Of a stretch of 64,000 nucleotides of DNA, positions 49,265 to 60,739 are shown in pieces. The DNA comes from Capsicum annuum. Lineage: Eukaryota > Streptophyta > Magnoliopsida > Solanales > Solanaceae. The stretch is from the NCBI RefSeq assembly GCF_002878395.1, contig NC_061119.1, positions 47,200,284 through 47,264,283 on the forward strand, given 5' to 3'. The notes beneath the pieces were generated by a model. It was not told where the DNA came from. It worked only from the letters and a program-made list of their open reading frames with translations, and ran no database searches. How positions within the stretch are numbered: position 1 is the first letter of the stretch; each line of letters opens with the position of its first letter. The translations under genes were made by a program, and so were the position numbers.

Positions 49265-49625
49265 CTGCAACATAAGAGTACAACAGCTAAGCAGAATTTG
49301 TTGGTTCATTATCCAAAAGTGGTATATCATGATATGATAACTGATAAATTAAAATTGAATATATTAAGGGTGAGAGTTGACAAAATATTAGGATTTTTAT
49401 TATCTATAAAGATATTCTACAATTAAAATTTATCAAATATCTCCTTGAATAGACTAGCCTTTATTGTTCTATCTCAAAAATCTTCTAGAGTATTAAGTTC
49501 CATTGTAATAATAATGTTTACATTCAATTACTTGGTGAAATTTGTATGAAAGTTCTTGATTGAATAACATTTAAATTCTCTCATCTCACTGCTAAAAAAT
49601 CAATTAGAAAGAGTTAAATACAAAC

Positions 49626-49855
49626 CTCAAAGAACCAAGGTCTAAGTGTAAGTTCAGTTGCGGAACTCAAATTTTTAATATATCTCGAAAGAAGGTAATA
49701 AAGGTACTTGTGAAATTAAAATTAACACTGATCGAGGAAGACACATCTAGTAGCCGAAATTGGACATCTTAGAGATCTCCTAAAATTCTAAAATGTTGAA
49801 AATAAGACGTAAAAATTTTCATAGAGAATTAAGTTTCAAAGTCATCCACAAGAAG
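49626..49855 (-). pseudogene. F-box/LRR pseudogene, LRR exon cut by LTR F
   Basis: The minus strand gives LVDDFET* at the LTR F edge, then GDL*DVQFRLLDVSSSISVNF and, one frame over, YIKNLSSATELTLRPWFFE ending at a GT donor (49625-49624). The reading frame at 49855 is the direct continuation of 59273 once LTR F and one 5-bp duplication are removed. Stops and at least one frameshift are present. Confidence 0.75.
49851..49855. repeat. Left target duplication of LTR F
   Basis: AGAAG, against CGAAG at 59273-59277 (four of five match). Confidence 0.65.
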
Positions 49856-50410
49856 TGTAATGACCATTATAATCATTTTTCATATTTCCACTTATCTTCA
49901 TCGTTAGGGCTTCTCTATATCTTTCAAAAGTCATTTATGACTTACTGGGATCGAGGGTTTAGTTATCGAGCAGTTCATTTGGTTTTTAGAATCTATTCCC
50001 TATTTTGAAGTCTGCATTAGTTCCAAATAGCCACCGGACGAAAACTATAGTGAAACTGTAACGCTCTAAAAATGGGTCTCAAGATGTTACAGGATGCTCA
50101 AGTCTTGAAGTAGCCTCAAGCTAACCCTGTAAGACTTTTACTAAATTTGAAACTCATAATAGGGAAATACAAACATAAAATCAATGCGTAAGTCTGTCTG
50201 ATCTAAGATGAAATTATTTGAACGTAATATCTGAAATTATTAGACTCAAAAATCTAAAAAATCAATACCAAAAATCTGAATCATAACTAGCAGTCTGACA
50301 AGCCTCTACTACTAACAACTAGAAAGCCACTGGGACAAACCTACAACTGACTCAAACTATCTATAAATACTGAATCAACTACTCTAATAAACTAGAAAAC
50401 TAATAACTGG

Positions 50411-50562
50411 TTCCTCGAACTATGAGGACTCACCAACTATCGGGATGTAGATGGAAATGCTCAAAATCACTCACGCTGTTAAAACTGAGCACCTGAACCT
50501 ACATTATGAGACAATGTAGCATATCGACATATATGTGGATCAGTACTTCTGGAATGTACTGA
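50411..50562 (-). other. LTR hairpin module, LTR E1
   Basis: Sense order: hairpin 0 TCAGTAC/GTACTGA (50540-50562, perfect 7 bp, 9-base loop); hairpin 1 CTACATT/AATGTAG, loop GTCTCAT (50499-50519, perfect); hairpin 2 GTCCTC/GAGGAA, 7-base loop (50411-50429). Confidence 0.65.
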
Positions 50563-52019
50563 GTATATGGGGGTGAAATGCATAGTAAAATAGTGAGGGA
50601 ATACATATATCTTTCTCATAAATAATGCATGCTAAGTAATAATGGCTCACTTTGGCTTTAGTAATTGAAATTTATAATCATAAATCATGAATGACAAAAC
50701 ATACTATATGAATGTTGTGAGCCACCACACTTAGTTCTAAAGCTACACTTGAAATCTGTTTTGATATCATACATGCTAAGTGTAAAAGAACTCACCTCTG
50801 TATCTATAAACTGAAAGCTGAAATTTAGTAGCTAGTGACTTATATAAAATAATATCTGAATAAAATCGTGAGCCTTTATACTTAATTTCTAAAAGCTTTT
50901 CTACTATTCTTTACTCTTTTGTTAGGGAGGTTTTTCTAACCAACATACACTATGTGAGCTATCATAGTGTCCAACGTCTAGTTCCCTTGTGGGAAAGCCT
51001 CACGTTGGGGAGAGGTGTCATAGGGAGAGGTGTCATACTCTTGCCAAGGAGTATAACCTAAGCTAAGTGATCAGATCTGTAACTGTCATTCATATAAAAA
51101 TGGGAATAATCTAATAATCTGAACCTACATTGGCTCGTAGTTCTGGGGCATATAGACGTACCCAGCTCTGTGCTAAATACTACTCCCTTTAATTTGTATG
51201 CTCATTATGTAGAAAATTCTCTTTTTAAAACTAGTATAAGGGTTTATAATGAAAACCTTTTATGTATTTGTTTACTATAAACTGTAATGAAACTAGAGAG
51301 TGGATTCCATATCTAAGCTGAGATCAAAAGATCAAATCTTGATCAAAATTTAAAATTAACTAATCATAGGGTTCTTAAAGAATTGTCATTCTTGAAATAT
51401 CAATATTCAACTAGGGCTTAGTAACCCATGCTTTAGATTCATGTCAAATTATAATACAGTTCATTCTTAAAAATGAAAGTATTGATAATTTAACTCTAAA
51501 TACGGAAATTAATGTCATACGCATAAAAATATGAAAGTAGTCATGCAGTTCAACATCTAATTCACTTGTAATCTCATAATCTTCAAATAATAATGAGTGG
51601 GTATAAACCCTAGACTGAAATTCATTTAATTTTATATAAAATTCAACTTTAAAACTAATTTTGGGCATAGGGATGAAATAATTATCCTTATTGAAAACTC
51701 CACACACTTTAATTAATGAATGGATGAAGAAACTTGAACTTTGAGTTCCTATTTGTTCCCTTGAAGATTGTTTCTTGAAGATCTTGAATTGAAAATCTTG
51801 AATTTTGAGTTATCTTGGAAAAAGAAGGGTGACATTTGGATTTCTTGAGGATTGAAATTTGAGGTTCTAGGATTTCTTAGAGAGAAATTTTGGTTAAAGT
51901 GAGCGTATAATTCTTATAATATGTTTAATTCCTTGTTTTTCATGATTTGGGGGCTTGAAAAATTACTAGATTGCCCTTTGAAAAAATTAATTCAGAACTT
52001 GAAATCCCAATTTTGCACA

Positions 52020-52345
52020 CTACCGTGATGTGGCGCCAATACAGTGGCTTACTGGAAAAGGAATGAGTGCCATTTTAGGCTCTGGCGCGATGCGATGTAA
52101 TCTCGTTGCATCTCTGCAAAAGGAAGAGTGCCATTTTGCACTCCACCGCAATGCGGTATCTGCTTTATCGAGAATTTTGGTGTGATAGGGGCAAATCACG
52201 GTGCTCTACTGGAAAGGGACGAGAGAGATTTTGGACTTCTCCACGACGTAGAATAATTGAGGTACTTCATTGGAAAGTGGACAATTGCGAATCTGCGCTG
52301 CACCGTGATGCAGTGCTATCACGGTGGCCTACTGTTTCTCACTAA
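52020..52345. repeat. CpG-rich ~75-bp repeats in LTR E1
   Basis: Degenerate tandem copies containing 'gaaaaggaygagtgccatttt' and 'gcgatgcggt' words. The same array is at 58380-58745 in E2. Confidence 0.75.
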
Positions 52346-55202
52346 AAGGGTCATAACTTCTAAACCGAGTATCGAATTTAAGCAAAACTGGTATCATTAG
52401 AAAGATAATTCAATTATATACAATTTAATGGGTCTAGAGTTGTAAAATTTCACATGTATCAGGAGTTATATATTTTTAAAGTTAACCCTTGACACACTAG
52501 GAGCTAAATGGGACCAAGAAAAGTACGGGATATTCCAAAAATGATCTCCAATGCAAATTTTGACTACACCTGTAGATCTAGAATATTAATTTTAGGCTAG
52601 TTAGTTATTTGGTTTGGGTCCAATGCACCCTAGCTCATTTCGACCTATTGATCGAGAAGTGGAAAAATCAAGAATATGGGTGTGGTACCCATATTTGGTT
52701 GAAATGACCTAGGATGGAAAATTCAACTTTTCCATTAGGTAGAAATGTCTATTTTAGGCTAGGGGACCCTTGGTTCAGGTACCAAGTCTCCCAAACTTAT
52801 TTTGGGTTATTGAACGGATTTTATGAAAAATAAAACTATAGGTGTAGGCCCTACTTTTCGTCGAAATGATCTCCGATGAAAGCTTTGATGATTTCAATGG
52901 ATTTAAAATGTGTTTTACACATTAATTTTACTTTTAACTCATCTATTTGGTTTCCAAATGAGTTTTGAGGGTTAAAAATAAATTTTTGACTAGTTAGGGG
53001 ACACTGCATTTCTTTGCTGTAGGGTTTATAAATAGATCCCAAGATTGTGGATTTGGGCATTTTTCCTTTATTTTTTGAGGGACCAAAACCCCTAAATGGA
53101 TATTATAACTCAAAATAAAGTTGTGTGGGTGACTTAGAAACTTGATTATCATTTATTATCGCGATTATCATGTGAATTAAGGTAAGATTTCACCACTTTA
53201 TTGATGAATTTCTTAGTTGTTGACCCAAAACCTCAAATTCACTTAGAGCTTAATTTTAGCCCAAAATTAGCTTTGTTTTCACCCATTTCTTGAGGGTTAT
53301 GATTACTTGATAATGTGTGATTGTTAGGTTTCCCTTAGAAATGCATTTTCCGTAAGTAGGACCCACATGGAATTTTTGGTGTTGTTTTTGGATCCAAAGC
53401 ACAATAGTGTTATATGGATGTCATTAGACTTATTTATGAGTAGATTATTTTTTTGATAGTATGATGGAATTTTGGGGATTATGAAGTGAAGACGAGTATG
53501 TGGTGAATGATGTAAGATTTTGCAGTTCGACTTTGAAGTAAGCTTCTACCTAATCTTCTTCTTCGATGATGTATGTTATGTATGGCATGCAAATATGAAT
53601 GTTAGAATTTATTATGAATAAAATAACTCAGTATTTATTATTAATATTTGGGGAATTAGATAATGGTTTTGGACTTGTAAGATGGAATGTTTATGACCCT
53701 TTTGGAATCCTATTGACTTTTTCCTAGGTTAAGCTAATTTGTAGCATGGATATGATAGTATGATAGGTTTAGGATGCGTTTTATGTGTTGGAATGATGGT
53801 TAGTATGCATAACCTTAGTTGGGCTATTCTAGTGATCGTGAAATCGTAATTTGGGTAGTGTTGGCTTAGATGACCATATTTCTTAGCGAAGTTCATATCT
53901 TAGGATTGGTTATCACTTACTTGAAATCTAGATATTGAAGTAGATACCTTAGCCTGGTTTGGGAAATAGTTTGCCTAATTATGGAAATTAGGGATTAGAA
54001 GTGGGATGTTGACCTACGTTAAGTTTGGATTTATATAGTTCCATTGAAGAACTTAAACTCTTGTTAAATGCTTAGAGAATGACCTTGGGAGCATATTGGC
54101 TAACCGTGGTAAATGAGTTATGGTGATAGTATTTGAGGTGATGTATATAGTTGTTGACTACATTATCGTTAGTGCTATATGTAGCTATGAATTATGCTAT
54201 TAATTAAGCCCTTGACTATTTTATCATTTAAATGATTGACTAGACCGTTATTTTAGGCTTTGGACTATAATATTACTAATGCTATACTTTGCCTAGTAAC
54301 CAAATTAGTGATTAGGCTAGAAAGCCCTCTTGTTGCTAATGTTGTGAGTCATGATACTAAGGGCTCTAGAAGACATATTTATTGACTACATAAGAAGCTG
54401 TGCTACTAACCATGTTGAATCCAATAATGCATTGTAATATTGATGTTATATGCACTGAATTATCTATGGATAAATTGTCCTTGATACCGAATGATGGATT
54501 ATGAAGGTATGCACTTCCTCGCTTCTCTTTTACTTTACCCCTCGTGGGGACTGTCATTTACTTTATCCCTGTTGAGGCTCACACTTTACTTTATCCATTG
54601 TGGGGCTTGTCTTTTATTATTGGGCCTAAGTACGTTTATGCGATGTTATGATTATTCTAGACTTAGTATTGGGCTGAGGGCTGTGTTATGATATTGGTTG
54701 GATCTCCGGGTAGTATTTATCCTTGTAAAGGATATGGTTGTAGAATATGGATACATATATATTTAAGTTACTTATGATTTCATTTACTGAATACTGGTGA
54801 TATCATGCATACATTCAGTACATTTATGATTATTATATCGGTATTGATATGATCCTAGTTGAAATATAATCTTAATATTGTTGTTCCTAAATAAGAGTTA
54901 AAACCCACTTTTCACTCTAACAATGGATTTCTTTACTATAATAATTACTTACTAAATGGAATATTAATACATATAAAAAAAGTTTAAAATATTATTTAAT
55001 GATTTGACAAAGACAGGTTTCGATCTATGACTTGAAACTATTATTTACTTTGATCATTAGATATTCTGACCCTTTCTACATTGTTATAATAATTTAGCCC
55101 CGAAGATCATTGTGGGCAAAAAACTTACGGATCTACACTCTTTAAGCCACAACTTGAGTTTGTGAACCTATTTTATATATGTATACACATGTATTGATGC
55201 TT

Positions 55203-55525
55203 ATGATGGTATTGATACCCGACAAAGCCGGAGGATACTGTTATGATGATATTGATACCTGATAAGGATGGAGAATATTATGATGATGATATTGATACCT
55301 AGTAAGGCCGGAGGCTATTGTTATAATGATATTGATACCCAACAAGGCTAGAGGATACTATGATGATGATATTGATACCCGATAAGGTCGGAAGATACTG
55401 TTATGATAATGTTGATACTTGAAAAGATTGGAGAATACTGTGATGATGACGTTGATACCTAAAAAGGCCGAAGGATGTTGTGGTGATGATATATATACTC
55501 GTATTGAGTTAGGAGGATGGTTGTG
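55203..55525. repeat. 40-bp minisatellite, eight units, with 80-bp pairing
   Basis: Each unit contains 'gatattgatacc', then an AAGG(C)CGGAGGATA-like word. Alternate units end TT and TG over the first six, so units 1-6 look like three 80-bp dimers. It lies inside LTR F. Confidence 0.88.
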
Positions 55526-56421
55526 ATATTGATTGTGTACCTTGTATTCATTCTTGTATGCGCATCGCTATAACTAATATGCATATATGTCTATGATCCG
55601 GTATGGGACGATTGTATAAATATGGGTGATGACTATGCCTTGAGTTATTGTGTGCTGATTAAGCCTTTCGAGCCTAGGGCAGTGGGGGAAGTGCAAGATT
55701 GATAGGTATTTGGTTGTCTGGAATAGTCGGTTACTCGCGCTATTATTGATATTGTTCTTATCATTGTTATGATCATTATTATGGGTAGTTTATGACAAGT
55801 TGGTTATTGATTCTGTATCGATATTTGAGGTGTATTTTTGGCCTCTTCTATCTGATTATTTCATTATTATGCATGATTATTTCATTTTTATCCTTGTGGA
55901 TTAGAAATGATGAGCATGATAGTATTAAATTCTGATAGGATTATAATAAGGACTTAAAATGAGACCTTAATATAGCTATATCTAGCTATGGTATTACCGT
56001 ATATCCTTTCCTCCATTTGTTCAGATTGTATATTCATTCCATGTCCTAGTGTTTTATTATATATTCTTCTTCCGCTCTTTATTCATATATTGGCCAGATA
56101 TATTTGGTACAGTGTTGACACTCCTAAGTATGGCTGAAATAAAATAGTGCACCCTTATTACTTTCTTAGCCTTATTATGTTGGTCTATTAGATATGAACA
56201 ATATAGTGGTTTCTTATTATCTCATTTGCTTGTTATATGATTTCTGTACTCTTGGGAGTGTTTTTTATTTTGTTTATATGTTGTATATATCTGCTTTATT
56301 TTTGGCGCTTAGTTGGCAATTAACTACTGAGTACCATTCATTTGGTACTCATACTACACTTCTGCAGCCTACAGATCATAGTACGGGTTATCTCTATTGA
56401 TGTGTGCATCCTGCAGAGTAG

Positions 56422-56426
56422 CCATG
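56422..56426. repeat. Left target duplication of LTR E2
   Basis: CCATG, identical to 58931-58935. Confidence 0.95.
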
Positions 56427-58930
56427 TGTAATGCCTCAAAAATGGGTCCCGAGATGTCACACGGTGCTCAAGACTATGAGCAGCCTTAAGCTAACCCTCT
56501 AAGCCATTTACTAAATCTAAAACTCATAATAGGGAAGTATTGATATATACTCAAAGATAAAATACGGAATTCTATATGAGCTAAGATGAAAATATCTGAA
56601 TATAATATCTGAAAATACTAAACTCAAGAGTTTAATCTATGTATACTAAAAATCTGAATCATATCTAGCAGTATAACAAGCTTCTATTACTACTAACAGA
56701 GAGTCACTAGGACAAACCCCCAACAGACTCGAACTAACTAAAAAATACTGAATCAACTACGATAATAAACTAGGAAATTTGAATGATTGGGTCCCCGAAC
56801 TATGAGGACTCACCAACTATCGGGATGTATATGGAAATGCTTGAAATCACTTATGCTACTAAAATTGAGCACCTGAACCTATATTATGAGATAATGTAGC
56901 ACATATATGTATATGCAGATTAGTACTTCTGGATCATACTTAGTAGATGGGGGTGAATGCACTGGTAAATCAATATCTCAACAACATTATAAATTTGTAA
57001 TAGAATGTATGCTAAATGTAAATGACTCACATAAGCTGAAATATCTAAAAATTGAAAATAATAATCATGAATAACAAAATATGTTGCTTAGATCTAGTGA
57101 GTCATTACATTTTGTTTCTAAAAGCTATACTTGTACTCTATCTTTAAATCCTGTTGTCTTAGTGTAGAAAGGACTCATTTTTATATCTGAAATCTGAAGT
57201 CTGAAATCTAGTAGCTAATGACTTATATAAAACAACATTTGAATGAAATCGTGAGCATTTACACTTGGTTTCTGAAAGTCGTTCTGTTATGATTATTTTG
57301 CAGTCTTTTCTATTAGAGAGGTACATATACTATGTGAGCTATCATAGTGTCCAATGTATAGTTCCCTTATGGGAAAACCTCATGTTGGGAAGAGGTTTGA
57401 TACTCTTGCCAAGGAGTATAACCTAATCTATGTGATCATATCTGTATCTGTCATCCATATAGAAATTGAAATAATCTAATAATCTATACCTACATTGTAT
57501 CGTGGTTTTGGGGAATGTAAACGTACCCGACTCAGTGCTAAATACTACTCCCTTTAATCTGTATACTCATTCTGTAGGAAATCCACTTTAAAACTAGTAT
57601 AAATGGTTTATAATAAAACTCAACTGTATATCTGTTAATTTAAACTATAACTGAAACTGTAAAGTGGATTCTTTGTCTAACCTAAGATCAAAAGATCAAA
57701 TCTTTGTTAAAATCTAAAATTAACTATTCATGGGATTCTTAGAGCGCAATCATTCTTGAAATACCAACATTCAACTAGGACTTAATAACTCTTGCATCAA
57801 ATTCTTGTCAAATCATCATAAAGTTCATTCTTGATAATGAGAATAATGATAATTCAATTTGAAATCTGGAAATTTATATCATACGCATGAAAAGTACGAA
57901 AAAACATGCAATTCAACATCTAAATCACTTGTAATCTCAAAATATTGCAAATAGCAATATTGGGTATGAACCCTAATTTGAATCTCATGTAAATTCATAT
58001 AAAAATTAACTTTAAAACTAATTTTGGGCACAAGTATGAGAGGATTATCCATGTTGAAAAACCCCATACACCTTAATTGATGATTAGATGAAGAAACTTG
58101 AATTTTGAATCCCTATTTGTGCTCTTGAGGTAAATTCTTGAAGTTCTTTCATAGGTAATCCTTAATTTTGAGCTATCTTGGAAGAAGAATGGTGGAATTT
58201 GGATTTCTTAGAGATGAAGGTTTGAATTCTAGGGTTTCCTTGGAGAGTAATTTTGATGAAAATATGCATATAATGGTTAGAATAAGATTAATTTTGTATT
58301 CACACGATTTGGGGGCTTGGGAAAAGACTAAATTTCCCTTTTAAAATTTTACTTGAAAATAGAAATTCCAATTTGGCACATGACCGCGATGCGGGGCTAT
58401 CGAGGTAGCTCACTGGATAAAGGACAATTGCCATTTTGGGTTGTGGTCCGATGCGGCATCATTGAATTGTGCCACTGGAAAAAGGACGAGTGTCATTTTG
58501 GCCTTTGGCGCGAAGCGGCATAATCACGTTGTGCCAGTAAAAGGACGAGTGCCATTTTGCACTCTTCCGCTATGCGGTGTTAGTGTATTTGGGAATTTTG
58601 GTGTGATACAGCCAGATCATGATGATCTACTAGAAAAAAAGGATGAAAGGAAACTGGAATTTCTCAACGATGCGGGCTAATAATGGTGCTTCACTGGAAT
58701 TCAGAAAATTGCGATTTTGTCCTTCACCACAACGCGGTGCCTGTCGAAATGCCCCACTGTTTTCACTAAAATCTCCATAACTTCTTAATTAGGAAATCTA
58801 GTTCAATTATATACAACTTGGTAGGCCTATAACTGGAAAATTCTTCATGTATCAAGAGTTACTCATTTTTGAAGCAAACCTTTAACATTCTAGCGGCAAA
58901 ATTGAGCTAGGAAAAGTATGAAGTATTACA
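56427..58930 (-). mobile_element. Solo LTR E2 (2504 bp) with exact CCATG duplication
   Basis: Starts TGTAATGCCTC and ends GAAGTATTACA. Closely related to E1 throughout. Hairpin 1 is at 56879-56899 and hairpin 2 at 56791-56809. CpG-rich ~75-bp repeats lie at 58380-58745. No coding sequence. It interrupts LTR F near F's right end. Confidence 0.95.
56791..56899 (-). other. LTR hairpin module, LTR E2
   Basis: Hairpin 1 (56879-56899) keeps six of seven pairs in its CTACATT/AATGTAG-type arms. Hairpin 2 (56791-56809) keeps five of six. Confidence 0.5.
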
Positions 58931-59272
58931 CCATGGTTCAGAGATATAGAGTGAGCTCTCGATGTTTGGAGTATTACTTTCCTCTCTCTTATGTATATAC
59001 TAGTATCTATATTATATTCGAAGATAAGTTATATCAGTTCAATTTATTTCATCTATTCCACTTTTGTACTCTTATTATATTATAAACTCTTGTACTGATA
59101 CTATCAGGTTTTTTTATTTATTCATGTATTTGAAATTTTATTATATTTATTCCGCATTCTTTCCTTATTCTATTTGGTAGTCTATTGCTAGCCATTTTGG
59201 ACTACGGATTTGGCTTGCCTATACGTGGGTTATAGTAGGCACCATCATGACCCAAGAAATTGGGTTGTGATG

Positions 59273-59456
59273 CGAAGATCTTCCAAAAATAACCTCTTGA
59301 ATTTGAATGAATTAATTTACAAGCGACTAAAACAATTTTCCCTTTTAAGTTGCATAGTTTTCAATTTAGGACAACCTGTAAGTAACTTCACAATATTCCT
59401 TTCGATTAACCCCATATCCTCCAACTTTATGCTCTTGAGATACTTCCACGATATGT
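59273..59456 (-). pseudogene. F-box/LRR pseudogene, LRR segment between MITE and LTR F
   Basis: The minus strand reads ISWKYLKSIKLEDMGLIERN, then IVKLLTGCPKLKTMQLKREN, a stop, and FKFKRLFLED at the LTR F edge. This is an ordinary plant F-box LRR pattern ('-SWKSLKSLKL-', '-GCP.LE.-'). Frames on both sides are restored by removing the two insertions. Confidence 0.78.
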
Positions 59457-60242
59457 GACAGTTACAGAGCCGACTGGTAATATAAAAAAATTAGGAGGTT
59501 GCCTAAGGTCTCCATTTATGGGGTCCTCGTTTTCTACCACTTATTATGTTAGTAGTGTAAAAAAAATTATAAAAAGTTCTTTTTAAGATAGTGAACAACT
59601 AAAAAATAGGATCAGATTAAAAAAATAAGAAACTTAAAAATAAGAAATTTTTGTTACAATCAACCTATAAGTAATTTATTATTTAGTTGACATTTCTTTT
59701 AACTTTTCCCATAAAAAACGTATCCTTTCCTTTTGATCTTTTAATTACCTTTGTTTACCCACTTTTCTCACCTTTTCTCTCTTACTCACGTTCTCTCTTC
59801 TCTCTTTCTGCTATTCATCTTTGTTATCTTTTTCCAAGTTCAAAGACTCAAAAAGTTAACATCAAAATCTAAACATTGTTGATAATATTTTTACTTTATT
59901 GATAATTTCACTTCGAAGATAATATAGTTCATGTTTCAAATTTGAAAAACACATTTTGAAGAAGCTAAAAGACATTTGGGATCATCGATCAAGACTCATA
60001 TTTCTTGAATCGGATAATATCATTCTAAATTTTTATATTATTTTTTTATTTTATGTTTGATACTTTTAATTTGATTGTGCACATTGTGTTTAAACTATTT
60101 GGTAGAATTTAATATGTCAAAAGGCTAGAAAAATAGATTTTAAATAAAAACGAATATAATTTTTGTTGTTTTTGAGTTTAAGTCCACCCACTTAACTTTC
60201 TCCTTAGGCCACCAATGTCCTTGAGCCACCCCTAGACAGTTA
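59457..60242. mobile_element. Non-autonomous hAT (MITE-like) insertion with 8-bp duplication
   Basis: The 770-bp body 59465-60234 is flanked by GACAGTTA (59457-59464 and 60235-60242). The ends are CAGAGCCGACTGG and, inverted, TAGGGGTGGCTCAAGG. Both arms go on to a GGTTGCCTAAGG / GGTGGCCTAAGG block, so the terminal repeats are long but decayed. The 8-bp duplication and (C/T)AG start fit hAT. No transposase is seen. Confidence 0.85.
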
Positions 60243-60650
60243 TGAAAGTCACGACATGTAATATTCAAAGTTATCAAGGAGGAACAAGTGCAGAAAGCTT
60301 CAAGAAGGAATGTCCACTGATATGACATCGAAACAATATGTTCCACATTTCCTTCCATAACAAAATTATGCCATTTTTCGATATTAGATTCATTAGATAC
60401 ATTGTGATATGGGCATCAAACTTTGAATTTTTTCAATTTTGGAAGCAATGGAATGAGATAATTCATAGTCAAAAAAGGATACAAACTTTTGGGCTACTCC
60501 ATTCCAAAAATCAAATTTTTGTTTATAAAGTGAAGTACAAAGATACTTCCACCTTTTAGAGAGAATTAAAGTTTGGAGTGCTCAATTGTTGGCAAAAGAG
60601 AGAATTTGAACGAGGTAGTTTTTTGAGCTCTTAAACTGTTGGGTTCAAAA
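60243..60650 (-). pseudogene. F-box/LRR pseudogene, F-box and first LRR segment
   Basis: The minus strand gives a damaged F-box: ILSF, a one-base frameshift, ALQT, then LSKRWKYLCTSL (60541-60558 covers RWKYL). Further on are IEKWHNFVMEGNVEHIVSM and FCTCSSLITLNITCRDFHNC at the MITE edge. The F-box would bind the SKP1 subunit of an SCF ligase. A TGA lies inside the F-box (60587 area) and another stop before the LRR. The start codon cannot be fixed. Confidence 0.78.
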
Positions 60651-60739
60651 TTGGCAGGGTGTCATGAAAAACTATCAATTTACAAATCATAGATGTGATA
60701 ATTCAAACGACTAAAAAATATACTACAAACATATTATTG
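60651..60739. other. Upstream flank of the F-box pseudogene
   Basis: Short AT-rich stretch before solo LTR L. No promoter element is convincing. Confidence 0.3.

Larger units (their letters stand above)
50057..52537 (-). mobile_element. Solo LTR E1 (2481 bp)
   Basis: Starts TGTAACGCTC and ends GGATATTCCA on the plus strand. Same family and orientation as 56427-58930 and 63113-64000. The flanking pentamers GAAAC and AAAAT differ by a G/A and a C/T transition, consistent with a decayed duplication. GCGATGCGG-type repeats lie at 52020-52345. No coding sequence. Confidence 0.87.
49856..59272 (+). mobile_element. Solo LTR F (about 4.4 kb net, split twice)
   Basis: Segments are 49856-50056, 52538-56426 and 58931-59272. 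Starts TGTAATGACC. Its right end has the CATGACCCAAG/TTGGGTTGTG dyad common to Solanaceae gypsy LTRs; the terminal CA reads TG. No gag-pol is visible. It carries a ~40-bp tandem array (55203-55525), three ~28-bp repeats around 'tttactttatcc' (54530-54610) and a GAGTACC/GGTACTC hairpin (56326-56347). It lies inside an LRR exon of the F-box pseudogene. Calling it one LTR is an inference from the colinear flanks. Confidence 0.7.

Noticed and set aside
48956..49330. 124-residue minus-strand frame as an intact gene
   Set aside because: Only its first half (LRR part) fits the F-box family. The rest reads through intron sequence, and flanking exons carry stops.
58441..58680. 79-residue frame in CpG-rich DNA
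   Set aside because: It coincides with the repeated ~75-bp units of LTR E2. E1 does not keep the frame.
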